Shown in pieces: positions 8,740-16,914 of a DNA stretch of 64,000 nucleotides. Location of the stretch: the NCBI RefSeq assembly GCF_014203235.1, contig NZ_JACHIN010000005.1:496001-560000 (forward strand). Direction: 5' to 3'. This stretch comes from Nonomuraea endophytica (lineage in GTDB: Bacteria; Actinomycetota; Actinomycetes; Streptosporangiales; Streptosporangiaceae). Below the pieces are notes generated by a model, which worked only from the letters and a program-made list of their open reading frames with translations, was not told the DNA's origin and did no database searches. Made by a program: the position numbers and the translations under genes. Positions within the stretch are counted from its first letter, which is position 1. Every line of letters begins with the position of its first letter.

Positions 8740-9300
8740 TCAGAACCTGACCTCGACCGGCCCGCGCTCGGGGTCGGCGGTGCGGAAGTACTCGCGTTCC
8801 CGGTGCCCGGTCAGCCCGGCCACGAGGTTGGACGGGATCGTGTGCAGCGCGTTGTTGTAGGCGAGCACGGCGTCGTTGTAGTACTGCCGGGCGTAGGCGA
8901 TGCGGTTCTCGCCCGTGGCCAGTTCCTCCTGCAGCGCGGCGAAGTTCTCGCCGGCCCGCAGCTGGGGGTATGCCTCCGCGATCGCCATGACGCCGCCGAT
9001 GGCCGCGCTCAGCGTCGACTCGGCCTGCGCCCGCCGCTCCGGACCGGCGGGCCGCACGGCTGCGCTTCTGGCCGCGAGCACCGCCTCCAGCGTCTGACGT
9101 TCGTGCGCGGCGTAACCCTGGACCGCGCGCACGAGGTTGGGGACGAGGTCGTGGCGGCGTTTGAGCTGCACGTCGATCTGCGACCAGGCGTTGTCGACGG
9201 CGTTGCGCTTGACCACGAGGCTGTTGTAGATCAGGACGACCAGGAGCACGCACAACAGCAGCAGGGCGAGCACGGTCAGGAAGAGGGTCACCCTCTTCAT
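8740..9300 (-). CDS. LemA family protein
   Basis: 186 residues. One N-terminal transmembrane helix (about 5-26, with YNSLV) is followed by a long helical bundle with the family signature WSQIDVQLKRRHDLVPNLV (about 40-58), then AQAESTLSAAIG, LRAGENFAALQEEL and YNDAVLAYNNALHTIPSNLVA. All LemA hallmarks are present and the length is normal. LemA proteins are membrane-anchored four-helix proteins of unknown function, commonly paired with TPM or DUF2207 proteins, as here. The gene leads a two-gene operon with the DUF2207-like protein. Confidence 0.93.
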   Translation of the reverse strand: MKRVTLFLTVLALLLLCVLLVVLIYNSLVVKRNAVDNAWSQIDVQLKRRHDLVPNLVRAVQGYAAHERQTLEAVLAARSAAVRPAGPERRAQAESTLSAAIGGVMAIAEAYPQLRAGENFAALQEELATGENRIAYARQYYNDAVLAYNNALHTIPSNLVAGLTGHREREYFRTADPERGPVEVRF

Positions 9301-9355
9301 TTACCGCTGGTCGCTTGCAAGCGGCATGACGCTTGCATAATCAGGCTCAACCTCC

Positions 9356-10183
9356 TCAGCCGGTACGGCCGGCCGTACCGTGGGGCAGCGGTCGAGCCCG
9401 GCTCGGGCGCATCAGCCACACGGCGGCGGCGAGCGTGAGCACCCAGCCGATCACTTCGATGAGCAGGTGATCCGTCGCGTTGGGCACGGATTGCAGCAGG
9501 TACACCCGGACGCTGTTGATCGCTCCGTGCGTCAGGACCGCGGGCCAGACACTCCCCGACTGCCAGCGAAGGGCGAGCAACAGCGGCGCCCACGGCAGCA
9601 TGCCCGCGTAGTAGATGACGATGTCCCAGACCGGTCGATCACCGATGACGGCGAGGACCGGCAGGTGCCAGACGATCCAGACCAGACCGCTGACCAGGGC
9701 CAGCCGCCAGAATCCCCATGACGCGGCGCGCGTCGCCAGCCAGCCGCGCCAGCCGAACTCTTCGCCGATGGCGAAGACCGACTGCATGACGAAGACCGGA
9801 ACGACCCATATGGATGCCATGAGGATCTGGTCGAGCGGGTTGAGCGGCCAGATCCCCGTTGCCAGTGCGATGGCGGTTTGGATCGCGGCGATCGCGGCGA
9901 TGAGGCCGATGCCGATGCCGGCCCACTTGGGTGTGCCGCGCCAACTGGTGGCGAACGTCTCACGGAACGTTCCGGGTCGCCGGGCGAGCCACATGATGAT
10001 CGCCGCGACCAGCGGGGTCTGTTGCATGATCGGAGTGATCAGGTTGTTGAAGTCCGTCGGGACGAGCCGGAAGACCATCGGGACGGACAGCGCGAAACAC
10101 AGCAGGACGGCGATCGTGAAGAACCACGTGACGTCGTTAACGGTTGATCTGGCAGAACGGGGGCGCGTCGGGGACGCGGTCAT
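9356..10183 (-). CDS. CPBP-family intramembrane metalloprotease
   Basis: 275 residues with about eight hydrophobic segments. The family motifs are clear: GEEFGWRGWL (paired glutamates followed by arginine), WHLPV, and the final HGAIN histidine/asparagine motif. These residues bind the catalytic metal in Rce1/CAAX-protease-like enzymes. Many bacterial members process or confer self-immunity to peptides, but here no peptide biosynthesis gene is next to it. I chose ATG 10183 because GAGGTC precedes it and because the in-frame upstream part is a relic of another gene, so a longer start at 10300 is unlikely. Confidence 0.87.
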   Translation of the reverse strand: MTASPTRPRSARSTVNDVTWFFTIAVLLCFALSVPMVFRLVPTDFNNLITPIMQQTPLVAAIIMWLARRPGTFRETFATSWRGTPKWAGIGIGLIAAIAAIQTAIALATGIWPLNPLDQILMASIWVVPVFVMQSVFAIGEEFGWRGWLATRAASWGFWRLALVSGLVWIVWHLPVLAVIGDRPVWDIVIYYAGMLPWAPLLLALRWQSGSVWPAVLTHGAINSVRVYLLQSVPNATDHLLIEVIGWVLTLAAAVWLMRPSRARPLPHGTAGRTG

Positions 10184-10225
10184 GATGACCTCGATTCGTG
10201 CGGGCGCGAGGATCTCGCTCGATGA

Positions 10226-10321
10226 GCGTGCGGTGATCTTGGTGTCGCGCGGATCGGCCATCGTGAACTCGGGGAGAACCTTGACGAGCGGGTCGTCCAC
10301 GGAGAGGTCATCCGAGGAAAG
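10226..10321 (-). pseudogene. Fragment of a serine hydrolase (beta-lactamase family)
   Basis: In the frame that runs into the CPBP gene, the minus strand reads LSVDDPLVKVLPEFTMADP and then DTKITAR. This is the block that follows the S-x-x-K motif in beta-lactamase-family serine hydrolases (L-S-L-D-D-P-V-V-K-Y-L-P-E-F, then x-x-I-T-V-R-x-L-L). The catalytic motif before it and the H-T-S-G-L after it are missing. It is a gene scrap of about 32 codons, unrelated in sequence to the intact serine hydrolase at 5557. Confidence 0.6.
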
Positions 10322-10376
10322 CGCGGACGTAGGAAAGACACGACGTCGAACCTAGGCCGGGCGTCACCGGCCGGCA

Positions 10377-10392
10377 TCACCCCATGGGGTGA
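10377..10392. promoter_or_regulatory. Perfect 16-bp palindrome
   Basis: TCACCCCATGGGGTGA is a perfect palindrome lying 28 bases past the monooxygenase stop (minus strand) and upstream of the CPBP gene. It could be a dimeric regulator site for CPBP expression or the base of a transcript-end hairpin. It has no loop, which favours an operator. Confidence 0.35.
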
Positions 10393-10419
10393 GACGGGGC
10401 CACCCTGCAGGATGGAATC

Positions 10420-11862
10420 TCAGGTGCGGGGTGCGAACCATTCCTCCGCGGCCGCCGCCAGCCCATCGGCGCCCGCCCAGGCCACGACCCCGTCGGGACG
10501 GACCAGGAGGGCGTCGGCGGGAGCGTTGTCGCAGTGCGCTCGGACCACGTCGATCCAGCCGCCGGCGTCGTCGCCGAGGCCGGCCTCACCGCCGAGGTCC
10601 AGCAGGACCGGGCGGCCCCGCCGCATCGATTCGGTCAGCCGCCGCTCACCGGCGCCGGTGGTCAGGCGCAGGTCGGGTACCAGACGGCCGGTCAGCGGAT
10701 GGGCGGCGGCGCCGTGCGGGAGGTCGGAGCCGTGCAGCAGTGCCGCCATGTGGCGCAGGGGCTGCTCATAGGCGAAGATCTCGGTGAGCAGTGTCCGCAG
10801 GGCCTCGCCTTCCTCCTGTGGCAGGCGGTCGAGGGCCGCCTGGGCGCGGGTCTGCAGCAGGGCGCGTTCGGCGGCGGGACGGCGTTCGGACTCGTAGGTG
10901 TCGAGCAGGCGCTCCGGTCCTCGGCCCTTCAGCGTGGCGGACAGTTTCCAGCCGAGGTTGACCGCGTCCATCATGCCGACGTTGAGCGCCGAGCCGCCCG
11001 CCGGGAACAGGTGGGCGGCGTCACCGGCGAGGAACACCCGTCCGGTTCGGTAATGGTCGGCCAGCCGCGCCTGGGCGCTCGTGCGTGACAGCCAGATCGG
11101 CTCGCCCAGTCGCAGGTCGTCGCCGAGCACGCGGTGGACGGCTGCCCGGAAGTCGGCGATGGTGACCGTTCCGGCCGGGTGCCGGCCTTTCTCCCGCACG
11201 CCGACGATGTGGACGCCGGGCTGGAGTGAGGCGGCCAGGATCCGCCCGGCCGGGGTGCGGTTCCAGCCGGGTTCCAGCCCGGCCAGCTGGGGGTGGTCGA
11301 ACACGCCGGTCTCGGTGTCGGCTCTGAAGTGGCCGATCCACAGTTCTTCCTCGTCGGTGGTGCCCGGGAAATCGATTCCCGCCTGTTCGCGGACCCGGCT
11401 GCCGGCCCCGTCGCAGCCCACGGCGTAGTGGGCGCGCAGGCTGAATCCGGTGCCTTGGGCTGTCACGCCGGACTCGTCCTGCGTGAGAGTGGCCAGCTCG
11501 TGCCCCCAGCGGATCGACACGCCCAGCTCGGCCGCCCGCTCGCCCAGCAGCCGCTCCAGCCGGGGCTGCGCGATCATCAGCATGCGCAGCGGGATGTCGG
11601 CGACCGCGGCGAAGCGCAGCGGGACCGATCCGAAGGGGAAGCCCGGCGGGGTCCCGCAGAAGGGGCTGCCGGCGCTGAGGCGCTCCAGGAGGCCGCGGTG
11701 CTCCAGGAGGTCGATGATCTGCCCGCCCAGTCCGTTGGCCTTGGGCGTCTGGCCCGGCTCTGTTCGCTTGTCCAGCACGACGGGGCGGGCGCCGGTCAGG
11801 CTCAGCTCGCAGGCCAGCATGAGCCCGACGGGCCCCGCGCCGATGATCACAACATCGTCCAT
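10420..11862 (-). CDS. FAD-dependent class A monooxygenase (rifampicin-monooxygenase-like)
   Basis: 480 residues. The N-terminal GxGxxG dinucleotide fold is VVIIGAGPVGLMLACEL (about 4-20), with an acidic strand end at VVLDKR. The second FAD motif GDAAHLFPAGGSALNVGMMD sits near residue 285, and the thioredoxin-like C-terminal domain ends the protein. This is the PheA/TfdB, PgaE and rifampicin-monooxygenase class of aromatic hydroxylases, which use NAD(P)H and oxygen. Substrate may be an aromatic polyketide or antibiotic; I cannot choose. The promoter has TTGACA, a 17-base spacer and TAGCCT, and ends seven bases before ATG 11862, so the mRNA is probably leaderless. It is divergent from an HTH/Clp-N gene pair across a symmetric operator. 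Confidence 0.88.
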   Translation of the reverse strand: MDDVVIIGAGPVGLMLACELSLTGARPVVLDKRTEPGQTPKANGLGGQIIDLLEHRGLLERLSAGSPFCGTPPGFPFGSVPLRFAAVADIPLRMLMIAQPRLERLLGERAAELGVSIRWGHELATLTQDESGVTAQGTGFSLRAHYAVGCDGAGSRVREQAGIDFPGTTDEEELWIGHFRADTETGVFDHPQLAGLEPGWNRTPAGRILAASLQPGVHIVGVREKGRHPAGTVTIADFRAAVHRVLGDDLRLGEPIWLSRTSAQARLADHYRTGRVFLAGDAAHLFPAGGSALNVGMMDAVNLGWKLSATLKGRGPERLLDTYESERRPAAERALLQTRAQAALDRLPQEEGEALRTLLTEIFAYEQPLRHMAALLHGSDLPHGAAAHPLTGRLVPDLRLTTGAGERRLTESMRRGRPVLLDLGGEAGLGDDAGGWIDVVRAHCDNAPADALLVRPDGVVAWAGADGLAAAAEEWFAPRT

Positions 11863-11865
11863 GCG

Positions 11866-11910
11866 TGTCAGGCTAGATTGACACACATAGGCTGTCAAGC
11901 TAGCCTGACA
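11866..11910. promoter_or_regulatory. Symmetric divergent promoter with paired 18-bp operators
   Basis: TGTCAGGCTAGATTGACA (11866-11883) and TGTCAAGCTAGCCTGACA (11893-11910) are mirror images at 17 of 18 positions around a 9-base centre. Each is itself a near-palindrome. Within them lie two promoters pointing outward. Leftward: -35 TTGACA at 11898-11893, 17-base spacer, -10 TAGCCT at 11875-11870. Rightward: -35 TTGACA at 11878-11883, 17-base spacer, -10 TAGCCT at 11901-11906. Both -10 boxes end seven bases from their start codons (11862 and 11913), so both transcripts look leaderless. A bound repressor would cover both promoters. The likely binder is unknown; the adjacent small HTH protein is one candidate. 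Confidence 0.8.
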
Positions 11911-11912
11911 GC

Positions 11913-12116
11913 GTGGATATGGAGGAACTGTCCGAACACATCAGGTCCAACGACCCTGCCGTCGGTCTGCGCGCGGTAGGAGCGCTGCACCGGCTGGCCG
12001 AACAAGTCGAGGCCGTCTCGGTGGCGCTGGCCCGCGAGCAGGGATGGACCTGGGAGCAGATCGGCGACGCGCTGGGCATGTCCCGGCAATCCGTGCACGC
12101 CAGATACGGGAAGTGA
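11913..12116 (+). CDS. Small helix-turn-helix protein
   Basis: 67 residues from GTG 11913, seven bases past a TAGCCT -10 box and hence probably leaderless. The first half is a helix (MEELSEHIRSNDP, GLRAVGALHRLAEQVEAVSV in two runs). The C-terminal half, GWTWEQIGDALGMSRQSVHARYGK in pieces, is a recognisable helix-turn-helix with the sigma-region-4-like W-x-x-I-G-x-x-L-G-x-S-R-Q-x-V pattern. Such small HTH proteins are often found in actinobacteria directly upstream of a Clp N-domain gene, as here, nine bases apart. It may regulate the divergent promoter, or work together with the Clp-N protein. No cofactor or ligand domain is visible. Confidence 0.75.
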   Translation: MDMEELSEHIRSNDPAVGLRAVGALHRLAEQVEAVSVALAREQGWTWEQIGDALGMSRQSVHARYGK

Positions 12117-12125
12117 GACACCGCG

Positions 12126-12605
12126 ATGTTCGCAAGCGAGAAGAGCCCCTTCGCGACAGCCGTCAAGGCCGCGGCGCAAGAAGCCAGGCAGCGCGGCGAC
12201 CGCCGCATCGGCACCGAGCACCTCCTGCTCGGCCTGCTCAGCGACCCCGGCTCCACCACGAGCCGCGCGCTCGGCGTGGATCTGGCCACCGCACGAGCCG
12301 CGCTCGCCGACCTGGACACGGCAGCCCTGCGCGCGATCGGCCTGGACGTCGGCCAGGCGCCGCGAACCGAGCCACGCCGGCACCCTCCGGTGCCCGTCTC
12401 CGCGCTCGCCACCGGTGCCCGAGCCGCCGTCAATCACGCGATCAAGACAACGACCCGCAAGAACAGGAATGCCCAGGCGCCCGTCCGGCTGCTCCTGGCG
12501 TTGCTCGCCCAGCGCGAGCCGGACCCGGTGGCGCAGCTCCTGAACCACCTGGGCGTCGACCGCGCCGCCGTGCACGCACACCTCGACCAGGTGTCGGCGT
12601 CCTGA
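12126..12605 (+). CDS. Clp N-terminal repeat domain protein
   Basis: 159 residues containing two copies of the Clp repeat (R) motif and no ATPase. The first repeat has ATAVKAAAQEARQRGDRRIGTEHLLLGLL, seen as FATAVKAAAQEA and GTEHLLLGLLSDP. The second, after a proline-rich linker near residue 80, has AVNHAIKTTTRKN and RLLLALLAQREPDPVAQLL. In ClpA, ClpB and ClpC this domain binds substrates and adaptors. Stand-alone Clp-N proteins in actinobacteria have no settled function; stress sensing or stabilising a partner is possible. It sits nine bases after the small HTH gene, so the two are probably cotranscribed. Confidence 0.85.
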   Translation: MFASEKSPFATAVKAAAQEARQRGDRRIGTEHLLLGLLSDPGSTTSRALGVDLATARAALADLDTAALRAIGLDVGQAPRTEPRRHPPVPVSALATGARAAVNHAIKTTTRKNRNAQAPVRLLLALLAQREPDPVAQLLNHLGVDRAAVHAHLDQVSAS

Positions 12606-12734
12606 GTGGATTGCTCAGCGCGACCACCAGCTGAGAACCAGTGGGTAGGCGGGCCTGGGAGATCGTGTGGAATGCCGTGATTCGGGTGGACGGTAGGGTG
12701 TTCGTTCTTGTCGTGAAGAATGACGGGGGTGGGC

Positions 12735-15518
12735 ATGGGCGATGACCTCAGGTTTTCGGTGCTTGGCCCGGTTCAGGCTTGGCGTGGTGGCCGGGAGCTG
12801 GGGCTTGGCTCGCCGCAGCAGCGGCTGGTGCTGGCCGTACTCCTGCTCGCCAACGGCAGGGTGGTCGGCGGCGACCAGCTCATGGATGCGGTGTGGGGTC
12901 ACGTACGCCCGCGTACCGCGGCCAATGTCCTGCGCACCTACATCTCGCGGTTGCGTGCGGTGCTGGGGGCCGATGCGGTGGTGTCCGTCGGCGATGGTTA
13001 TGCGTTGCGGGCGGGCACGTGCGATGTCGCCGAGCTGCGAACGCTGTACGGCGAAGGCCGTTACGCCGAGGCGCTGGCCCTGTGGCAGGGCGAGCCGCTG
13101 GCCGGACTCGACGGCGACTACGCCGAGGCCCAGCGCGCCCGCCTGAGCGAGCAGCGGCTGGTCGCCCTCGAACACCGCCTCGGCCAGGACCTCGACGAAG
13201 GCAAGCACGCCGAGGTGGTCGTCGAGCTGAGCGCCCTAGCCGCTGAGCACCCGACCAGGGAGCGCCTGCGCGGCCTGCTCATGCTGGCCCTCTATCGCGC
13301 CGGGCGGCAGGCCGAGGCCATCGGCGTCTACACCGACACCCGCAAGCTGCTGGCCGATGAGCTCGGCGTGGATCCCTCGCCCGAGCTGGCCGAGCTCTAC
13401 CAGCAGATCATCAGCGCCGACCCGGCGCTCGGCCGCGCGCCCGCCCGGCCGAGAGCCGCCGCCGCGCCGGCCGCCCGGCACGTGCCGCGTCAGCTGCCCG
13501 CTGACGTGGCCGACTTCACCGGTCGCGAGAGCGAGGTGGAGGCGATGGCGGCGGCGCTGCGCCCCGGGCGGAGCTCGGCGCTGGTGGTCTGCGCGGTGGC
13601 GGGTGCGGGCGGGGTGGGCAAGACCGCGCTGGCCGTGCACGTGGCGCACCGGCTGGCCGGGGACTACCCGGACGGGCAGTTGTTCGTCGACCTGCGCGGC
13701 TCGGGCAGCCAGCCGCTGGAGGTCGAGCTGGTGCTCGGTTCGCTGCTGCGCGCGCTGGGTCTGGAGGAGGCGCCGGAGGAGCTGGCCGAGCGGGCGGCGC
13801 TGTATCGCTCGATGCTCGCCGACCGGCGAATGCTCGTGGTGCTCGACAACGCGGCCGGGGCCGGTCAGGTGCGGCCGTTGCTGCCCGGCTCGGCCACCTG
13901 CGGGGTGCTGGTGACCAGCCGGGCCCGGCTGATCGGGCTGAGCGGCGCACGCCAGGTGGACCTGGAGGTGCTCGGACCGGTGGCCGCGTTGCGGCTGTTC
14001 GCCAGGATCGTGGGCGAGCAGCGGGCGGAGGCCGAGCGGGGCGCGGCGATGGACCTGGTCGCGGCGTGCGGGTTTTTGCCGCTGGCGATCAGGATCGCGG
14101 CCGCCCGGCTGGCCGCCCGGCCCAACTGGAGCGTGGCCGGCATGCGCGACCGGCTCTCCGACGAGCGGCGCAGGCTGTCGGAGCTGCGCGCCGGCGATCT
14201 GGCGATCGAGGCCACGTTCGCGCTGGGCTATGAGCAGCTCGACGAGGCGCACGCGCGGGCTTTCCGGCTGCTGGCCGTACCGGACATGGCGGATGTGTCG
14301 CTGCGTGCGGCGGCCGCGCTCTTGGATCTGCCCGAGCAGGAGGCGGAGGCGGTCTGCGAGGCGCTGGTCGACGTCAGCATGCTCGAGTCGCTCTCGCCCG
14401 GCCGCTACCGCTTCCACGATCTGCTGCGCGTGTTCGCCAGGAGCCGGGTCGATCCCGCCGCCGCCGACGCGGCGCTGGACCGGCTGCTCGATCACTCCGC
14501 CGCCGCCGTCGCCGGCCGCTTCCGTTCGCTGTTTCCCGGCGACCGGCGCGCCGAGCTGCTGCCTACCGCCGAGTGCGAGGACGCCTTCGATCCCGCCGAC
14601 ACCGAGGCCCTGCTGTCAGTGGTACGGCAGGCCGCCACGCGGAAGGACGCCGACCGCTACCGGCTGGCCTGGATCGTGGACATGCTGACGGACGTCGCAC
14701 CGGAGTCGGTGGCCTTCCGGCACACCCTCGACCTCCTGGTCACGCGGGCCGGGGACGAGCCCCGCGCCGAGGGCCTGGCCCGCTACCTCCGCTCGACCCT
14801 GTCCTCCGCCGATCGCCAGGCGCGCCGCTCCGACGCTCTGGCCGCCATCGATCTGGCCCGGGGCGACCACTACGTGACGGCCGTCGCCACCGCCTCCCTC
14901 GGCGTCCAGGCCTACGACGACGGCGACTACCAGGCCTCGGTCGAGCTCATCAGGCGAGGCCTGGACATCTTCGCCGCCGGCGGCGACCGGGGCGCCCAGG
15001 CTCTGTGGCTCGGCCTGCTGGCCCGCTCACTCGCCGCCGCCGACGAGCCCGGCCAGGCCGTGGAGGCGGCCAGATCGGCCTACCGCGTCCACGCCGAGCT
15101 CGGTGGCGGCACCCCGCGGCACCCGTGGGCGCCCTATCAGCTCGCGTTCACGCTGCAGGCCGTGGGGGCGCTCGGCGAGGCGTTGCGCATGTACGAGAGC
15201 GCGGTCACGGGTTTCCGTGAGATCGGCGAGCTCGACTGGATCGGAACGGCCACCACCCGCATGGCCGACATCCACCTCACCCTGGGTGATCACGCCCGCG
15301 CCCTCGAACTCGCCGAGCAGGGCCTGGCCGCGCTGCGGGAAGCCGACGACGAGCACTGGCAGGGCAAGGCCCTGATGATCCTCGGCCAGGCCCTCACCGC
15401 CACCGGCCAGCGGGAACGCGGTCACGCCTGCTACACCGAAGCGCTGGAGATCTTCGACCGCCTCCGCCTGCCGGAGGCCGAAGACGTGCGCAGCCTGCTG
15501 GCCGCGGTGAACGCCTAG
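12735..15518 (+). CDS. SARP/AfsR-type transcriptional regulator with NB-ARC and TPR domains
   Basis: About 927 residues in the AfsR arrangement. An OmpR-like winged-helix lies at about 5-90 (FSVLGPVQAW, GSPQQRLVLAVLLL, VVGGDQLMDAVWG). The bacterial transcriptional activation domain spans about 95-245 (EALALWQGEPLAGLDGDYAE and related blocks). The NB-ARC ATPase has its P-loop GAGGVGKTA at about 289-297 and Walker B MLVVLDNA near 365. TPR-like helices fill about 640-927. SARP proteins activate secondary-metabolism genes through direct repeats near -35. No biosynthetic cluster is within view, so its targets may lie elsewhere. ATG 12735 is preceded by a G-rich ribosome site; 12720 is an alternative start. 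Confidence 0.92.
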   Translation: MGDDLRFSVLGPVQAWRGGRELGLGSPQQRLVLAVLLLANGRVVGGDQLMDAVWGHVRPRTAANVLRTYISRLRAVLGADAVVSVGDGYALRAGTCDVAELRTLYGEGRYAEALALWQGEPLAGLDGDYAEAQRARLSEQRLVALEHRLGQDLDEGKHAEVVVELSALAAEHPTRERLRGLLMLALYRAGRQAEAIGVYTDTRKLLADELGVDPSPELAELYQQIISADPALGRAPARPRAAAAPAARHVPRQLPADVADFTGRESEVEAMAAALRPGRSSALVVCAVAGAGGVGKTALAVHVAHRLAGDYPDGQLFVDLRGSGSQPLEVELVLGSLLRALGLEEAPEELAERAALYRSMLADRRMLVVLDNAAGAGQVRPLLPGSATCGVLVTSRARLIGLSGARQVDLEVLGPVAALRLFARIVGEQRAEAERGAAMDLVAACGFLPLAIRIAAARLAARPNWSVAGMRDRLSDERRRLSELRAGDLAIEATFALGYEQLDEAHARAFRLLAVPDMADVSLRAAAALLDLPEQEAEAVCEALVDVSMLESLSPGRYRFHDLLRVFARSRVDPAAADAALDRLLDHSAAAVAGRFRSLFPGDRRAELLPTAECEDAFDPADTEALLSVVRQAATRKDADRYRLAWIVDMLTDVAPESVAFRHTLDLLVTRAGDEPRAEGLARYLRSTLSSADRQARRSDALAAIDLARGDHYVTAVATASLGVQAYDDGDYQASVELIRRGLDIFAAGGDRGAQALWLGLLARSLAAADEPGQAVEAARSAYRVHAELGGGTPRHPWAPYQLAFTLQAVGALGEALRMYESAVTGFREIGELDWIGTATTRMADIHLTLGDHARALELAEQGLAALREADDEHWQGKALMILGQALTATGQRERGHACYTEALEIFDRLRLPEAEDVRSLLAAVNA

Positions 15519-15593
15519 CTGTGATCAGGGCGATGCCGCCCAGGATGGCATCGCGGGCGGCCGGGCCCCGGAGGGGCGGTATTTGGCTCTATG

Positions 15594-16205
15594 TCATGAT
15601 CTGCGGTGGATGGCGAGCCAGGTGAGCGCGATGCAGCCGGCCGCGCCCAGCAGGCAGAGGAGGAGCTCGAGCGCCGGACCCGCCCGCAGCAAACCGAGCT
15701 GGGCCAGGCCCGTGCCCAGCATCGCCAGCGGCACGGCGAGTTGCGCCCGGCGGATCAGCGCCCCGAGCATCGCGCCCAGGCACAGGCCGAACAGCACCCT
15801 GGCGAACAGCGCGGGCCCCACCGCATCGCTCTGCAGCAGGTCCAGGGCGTCGCGCGGGCGGCCGGGCGCCTCGCCGGAGACGGCCCAGGCCAGGATCGCG
15901 GCCAGCACCCCGGTCAGCACCACCGCGCCCGCCGCCGCCACGCCGAGCATGAACGCCAGCCACCGCCCCCTGGTCAGGCCCTGGGTCCAGCTCATCCGGT
16001 AGACGCCGCCCTCCAGCTCCCTGGCCAGTAGCGGGACGCCCCAGAACATGGCGACCAGGCCGACGAAGTAGCCCGCGAGCTGCCTGGTCATGCCCGTCAG
16101 GCCGGGCTGGAGCCGCTCGGCCAGCGCGGCTCCGCCGTACAGGAGAATCACCCCGGAGATGACCAGGATCTGCAGCCGCTGCCGGCGCCAGGCCACCCAG
16201 ATCAT
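15594..16205 (-). CDS. ABC transporter permease-like membrane protein
   Basis: 203 residues with about six hydrophobic segments and a short C-terminal RRS tail. The gene overlaps the upstream ATPase gene by four bases (ATGA at 16202-16205), so it is the membrane partner of that ATPase. The pattern (WRRQRLQILV start, GGVYRMSWTQGLTRGRWL in the middle) matches ABC-2-type exporters of actinobacteria, where a W-T-Q-x-x-x-R-x-x-W block is typical. Substrate unknown; roles in drug or peptide export or envelope stress are common for such pairs. Confidence 0.8.
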   Translation of the reverse strand: MIWVAWRRQRLQILVISGVILLYGGAALAERLQPGLTGMTRQLAGYFVGLVAMFWGVPLLARELEGGVYRMSWTQGLTRGRWLAFMLGVAAAGAVVLTGVLAAILAWAVSGEAPGRPRDALDLLQSDAVGPALFARVLFGLCLGAMLGALIRRAQLAVPLAMLGTGLAQLGLLRAGPALELLLCLLGAAGCIALTWLAIHRRS

Positions 16206-16855
16206 GACGCCGCCTTCCTGAGCTGGCCGATCACCAGCTCCGCGGGCGAGGCCGCGTCGTGGGTGGCGAGCAGGTCGGCGAAGCTGCCGCTGAGCCGTAC
16301 CGTGCCTTCGGCCAGCAGGATCAGGTGATCGCAGATCTCGGTCAGCTCGGCCAGTACGTGTGAGGAGAGCACGACGGTCGCGGGCAGGTCGCCGATGACC
16401 TCCAGGATCTCCAGGCGGGCGAGCGGGTCGAGGTCGGCCAGCGGCTCGTCGAGCAGGATCAGCTCCGCCTGGCGGCCCACGGCCAGGGCCAGGGCGACGC
16501 GGGTGCGCTGGCCGCCGGACAGCTGCCCGGCCTTCTGCTCAAGGGAAAGCGCGCCGAGCATCGACGTGGCCCGGCTCGGTGACCAGCGGGGGTTCATCGC
16601 CGCGCCCAGGCGCATCAGCTCGCCGACGGTCCAGTCCCGGTAGAGCGGCTTGTCCTGGGCGACGAAGGCGACGTCGGGGGTCTCGGCCCGCCCGGTCGTG
16701 GGCCGCAGTAGGCCGGCGAGGATGCTCAGCAGAGTGGTCTTGCCCGCGCCATTCGGGCCGACCAGGGCGGCGAACGCGCCGTCGGGCAGCGTCAGAGTGC
16801 AGTCGCGCAGCGCCCACCGGCGTCCGTAGCGCTTGCCCAGCTCCATGGTTCTCAT
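16202..16855 (-). CDS. ABC transporter ATP-binding protein
   Basis: 217 residues. Walker A is GPNGAGKTT (about 36-44). The Q-loop reads FVAQDKPLYRDWTVGELM, the signature motif is LSGGQRTRVALALA (about 113-126), Walker B is ELILLDEPLADLDPLARL and the H-loop VVLSSHVLAEL. This is the exporter-type, CcmA-like ATPase family. It pairs with the membrane protein downstream by a 4-base overlap. A GTG at 16864 is a possible longer start. No GntR regulator, often found with such pairs, is visible beside it. Confidence 0.93.
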   Translation of the reverse strand: MRTMELGKRYGRRWALRDCTLTLPDGAFAALVGPNGAGKTTLLSILAGLLRPTTGRAETPDVAFVAQDKPLYRDWTVGELMRLGAAMNPRWSPSRATSMLGALSLEQKAGQLSGGQRTRVALALAVGRQAELILLDEPLADLDPLARLEILEVIGDLPATVVLSSHVLAELTEICDHLILLAEGTVRLSGSFADLLATHDAASPAELVIGQLRKAAS

Positions 16856-16914
16856 ACCCGGCACAGTCGGCTCGCGGGGGCGAAAGGTTCACCGAAGAAC
16901 GCGGCGAACCTTCG

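Noticed and set aside
10184..10300. A longer start for the CPBP protease at 10300
   Set aside because: The extra N-terminal residues match the middle of a serine hydrolase, not a CPBP protein, and ATG 10183 has its own ribosome site.
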